Assembly: GCA_002410715.1 (NCBI GenBank)
Contig: DHOG01000097.1
Location: 15,115 to 21,327, forward strand
Direction: 5' to 3'
DNA from: Ruminococcaceae bacterium UBA5396
Lineage (GTDB): Bacteria; Bacillota; Clostridia; Oscillospirales; Acutalibacteraceae
Length of the DNA stretch: 6,213 bases
Positions 6,014 through 6,213 of this stretch are shown here, one piece after another; the first letter of the stretch is position 1, and every line of letters begins with the position of its first letter. Position numbers and translations under genes: made by a program. The notes beneath the pieces are model-generated. The model had not been told where the DNA came from. It saw only the letters and a list, made by a program, of their open reading frames with translations, and made no database searches.

Positions 6014-6043
6014 ATTATATCGCGCCCCCCTAGAGCGGGGAAA
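6014..6043 (-). promoter_or_regulatory. Candidate sigma-A promoter of the six-gene operon
   Basis: A consensus -10 hexamer TATAAT lies at 6014-6019 on the minus strand, placing the start of transcription near 6007 and leaving a leader of about 45 nt before the ATG at 5962. The -35 region is poor: TTTCCC at 6038-6043 with an 18-nt spacer is the best I find. The spacer is GC-rich and carries CCCC/GGGG arms (6027-6030 with 6037-6040), which could be an operator for an activator or repressor. No other convincing promoter appears between the genes. Confidence 0.5.
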
Positions 6044-6049
6044 CACCTG

Positions 6050-6213
6050 TTATTCTCTTTTTCTATCAGAAACCCAAAGCGCTGTAATGATCAAATCAAC
6101 CCGGGCAAAAGCGGCTGCTTTTGCTGTGACGCGCTTGTTGTTCTTAAATTTACATGGAGGCATAAAGCGCGTTATATCATAGACACACTGCCCGAAAACC
6201 CCATGAGCGCAAG
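6050..6213 (-). CDS. Possible 3' end of an unidentified minus-strand gene, cut by the window edge
   Basis: A minus-strand frame is open from the right edge to a TAA at 6050-6052, giving 53 residues ending ...LWVSDRKRE. I do not recognise the sequence; it is basic with a short hydrophobic stretch (VDLIITALWV). Against a real gene, two perfect inverted repeats lie in the same stretch (6105-6112 with 6117-6124, and 6129-6136 with 6165-6172), and the codon pattern is not strongly coding-like. If real, it lies upstream of the operon promoter in the same direction, with no clear terminator between. Confidence 0.25.
   Translation of the reverse strand, partial: CAHGVFGQCVYDITRFMPPCKFKNNKRVTAKAAAFARVDLIITALWVSDRKRE
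6105..6124. repeat. Perfect 8-bp inverted repeat with 4-nt loop
   Basis: GCAAAAGC (6105-6112) and GCTTTTGC (6117-6124) enclose GGCT. No T tract follows on either strand, so a terminator is unlikely. Confidence 0.6.
6129..6172. repeat. Perfect 8-bp inverted repeat with 28-nt loop
   Basis: ACGCGCTT (6129-6136) and AAGCGCGT (6165-6172) are exact inverted copies. The intervening bases are AT-rich and contain GGAGG on the plus strand, but no start codon follows at a useful distance. This may be an RNA stem or operator-like site near the window edge. Confidence 0.4.

Overview
The window looks like a piece of a low-to-mid GC Firmicutes chromosome, most likely class Clostridia (Oscillospiraceae/Ruminococcaceae-like). 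This is inferred from strong purine-rich Shine-Dalgarno sites, use of ATG, GTG and TTG starts, and the protein families present; no rRNA or other taxonomic marker is present, so it is not firm.

All convincing genes lie on the minus strand and read from right to left as one tightly packed set: a membrane-anchored DUF4015-type putative glycoside hydrolase (4697-5962), a TIM-barrel amidohydrolase of the Amidohydro_2 type (3830-4672, TTG start), a Cof-like HAD phosphatase (3033-3803, GTG start), a VanZ-like plus GtrA membrane protein (2113-2988), a CPBP-family intramembrane protease (1067-2095), and the tRNA adenosine deaminase TadA (606-1067). Gaps are 24, 26, 44 and 17 nt, and the last two genes share one base. 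One promoter candidate lies before the first gene (-10 TATAAT at 6014-6019). A weak hairpin followed by four T lies between the HAD and GtrA genes and could attenuate read-through.

The right edge (6050-6213) has no recognised gene. An open frame there may be the 3' end of a further minus-strand gene, but two perfect inverted repeats fall in the same stretch.

The left 605 bases hold no credible gene but a great deal of structure. Bases 1-218 are a degenerate tandem array of 41-46 bp units, each built from two hairpin-like half-units. A strong bidirectional intrinsic terminator follows at 228-270. After it come several separate stem-loops, three of which share the form GTAGGG plus a short hairpin. 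The last is enclosed in an 8-bp inverted repeat that ends 5 bases from the tadA stop codon.

Functionally, three of the six products are integral membrane or membrane-anchored proteins with plausible envelope roles (extracellular glycan-active domain, lipid-linked sugar flippase-type domain, CPBP protease). Two are soluble hydrolases with unknown substrates, and TadA is an essential tRNA-modifying enzyme at the operon's end. The set is not a known pathway. Nothing in the window is clearly a new defence or mobile system; the most distinctive items are the non-coding repeats and the VanZ-like/GtrA fusion.
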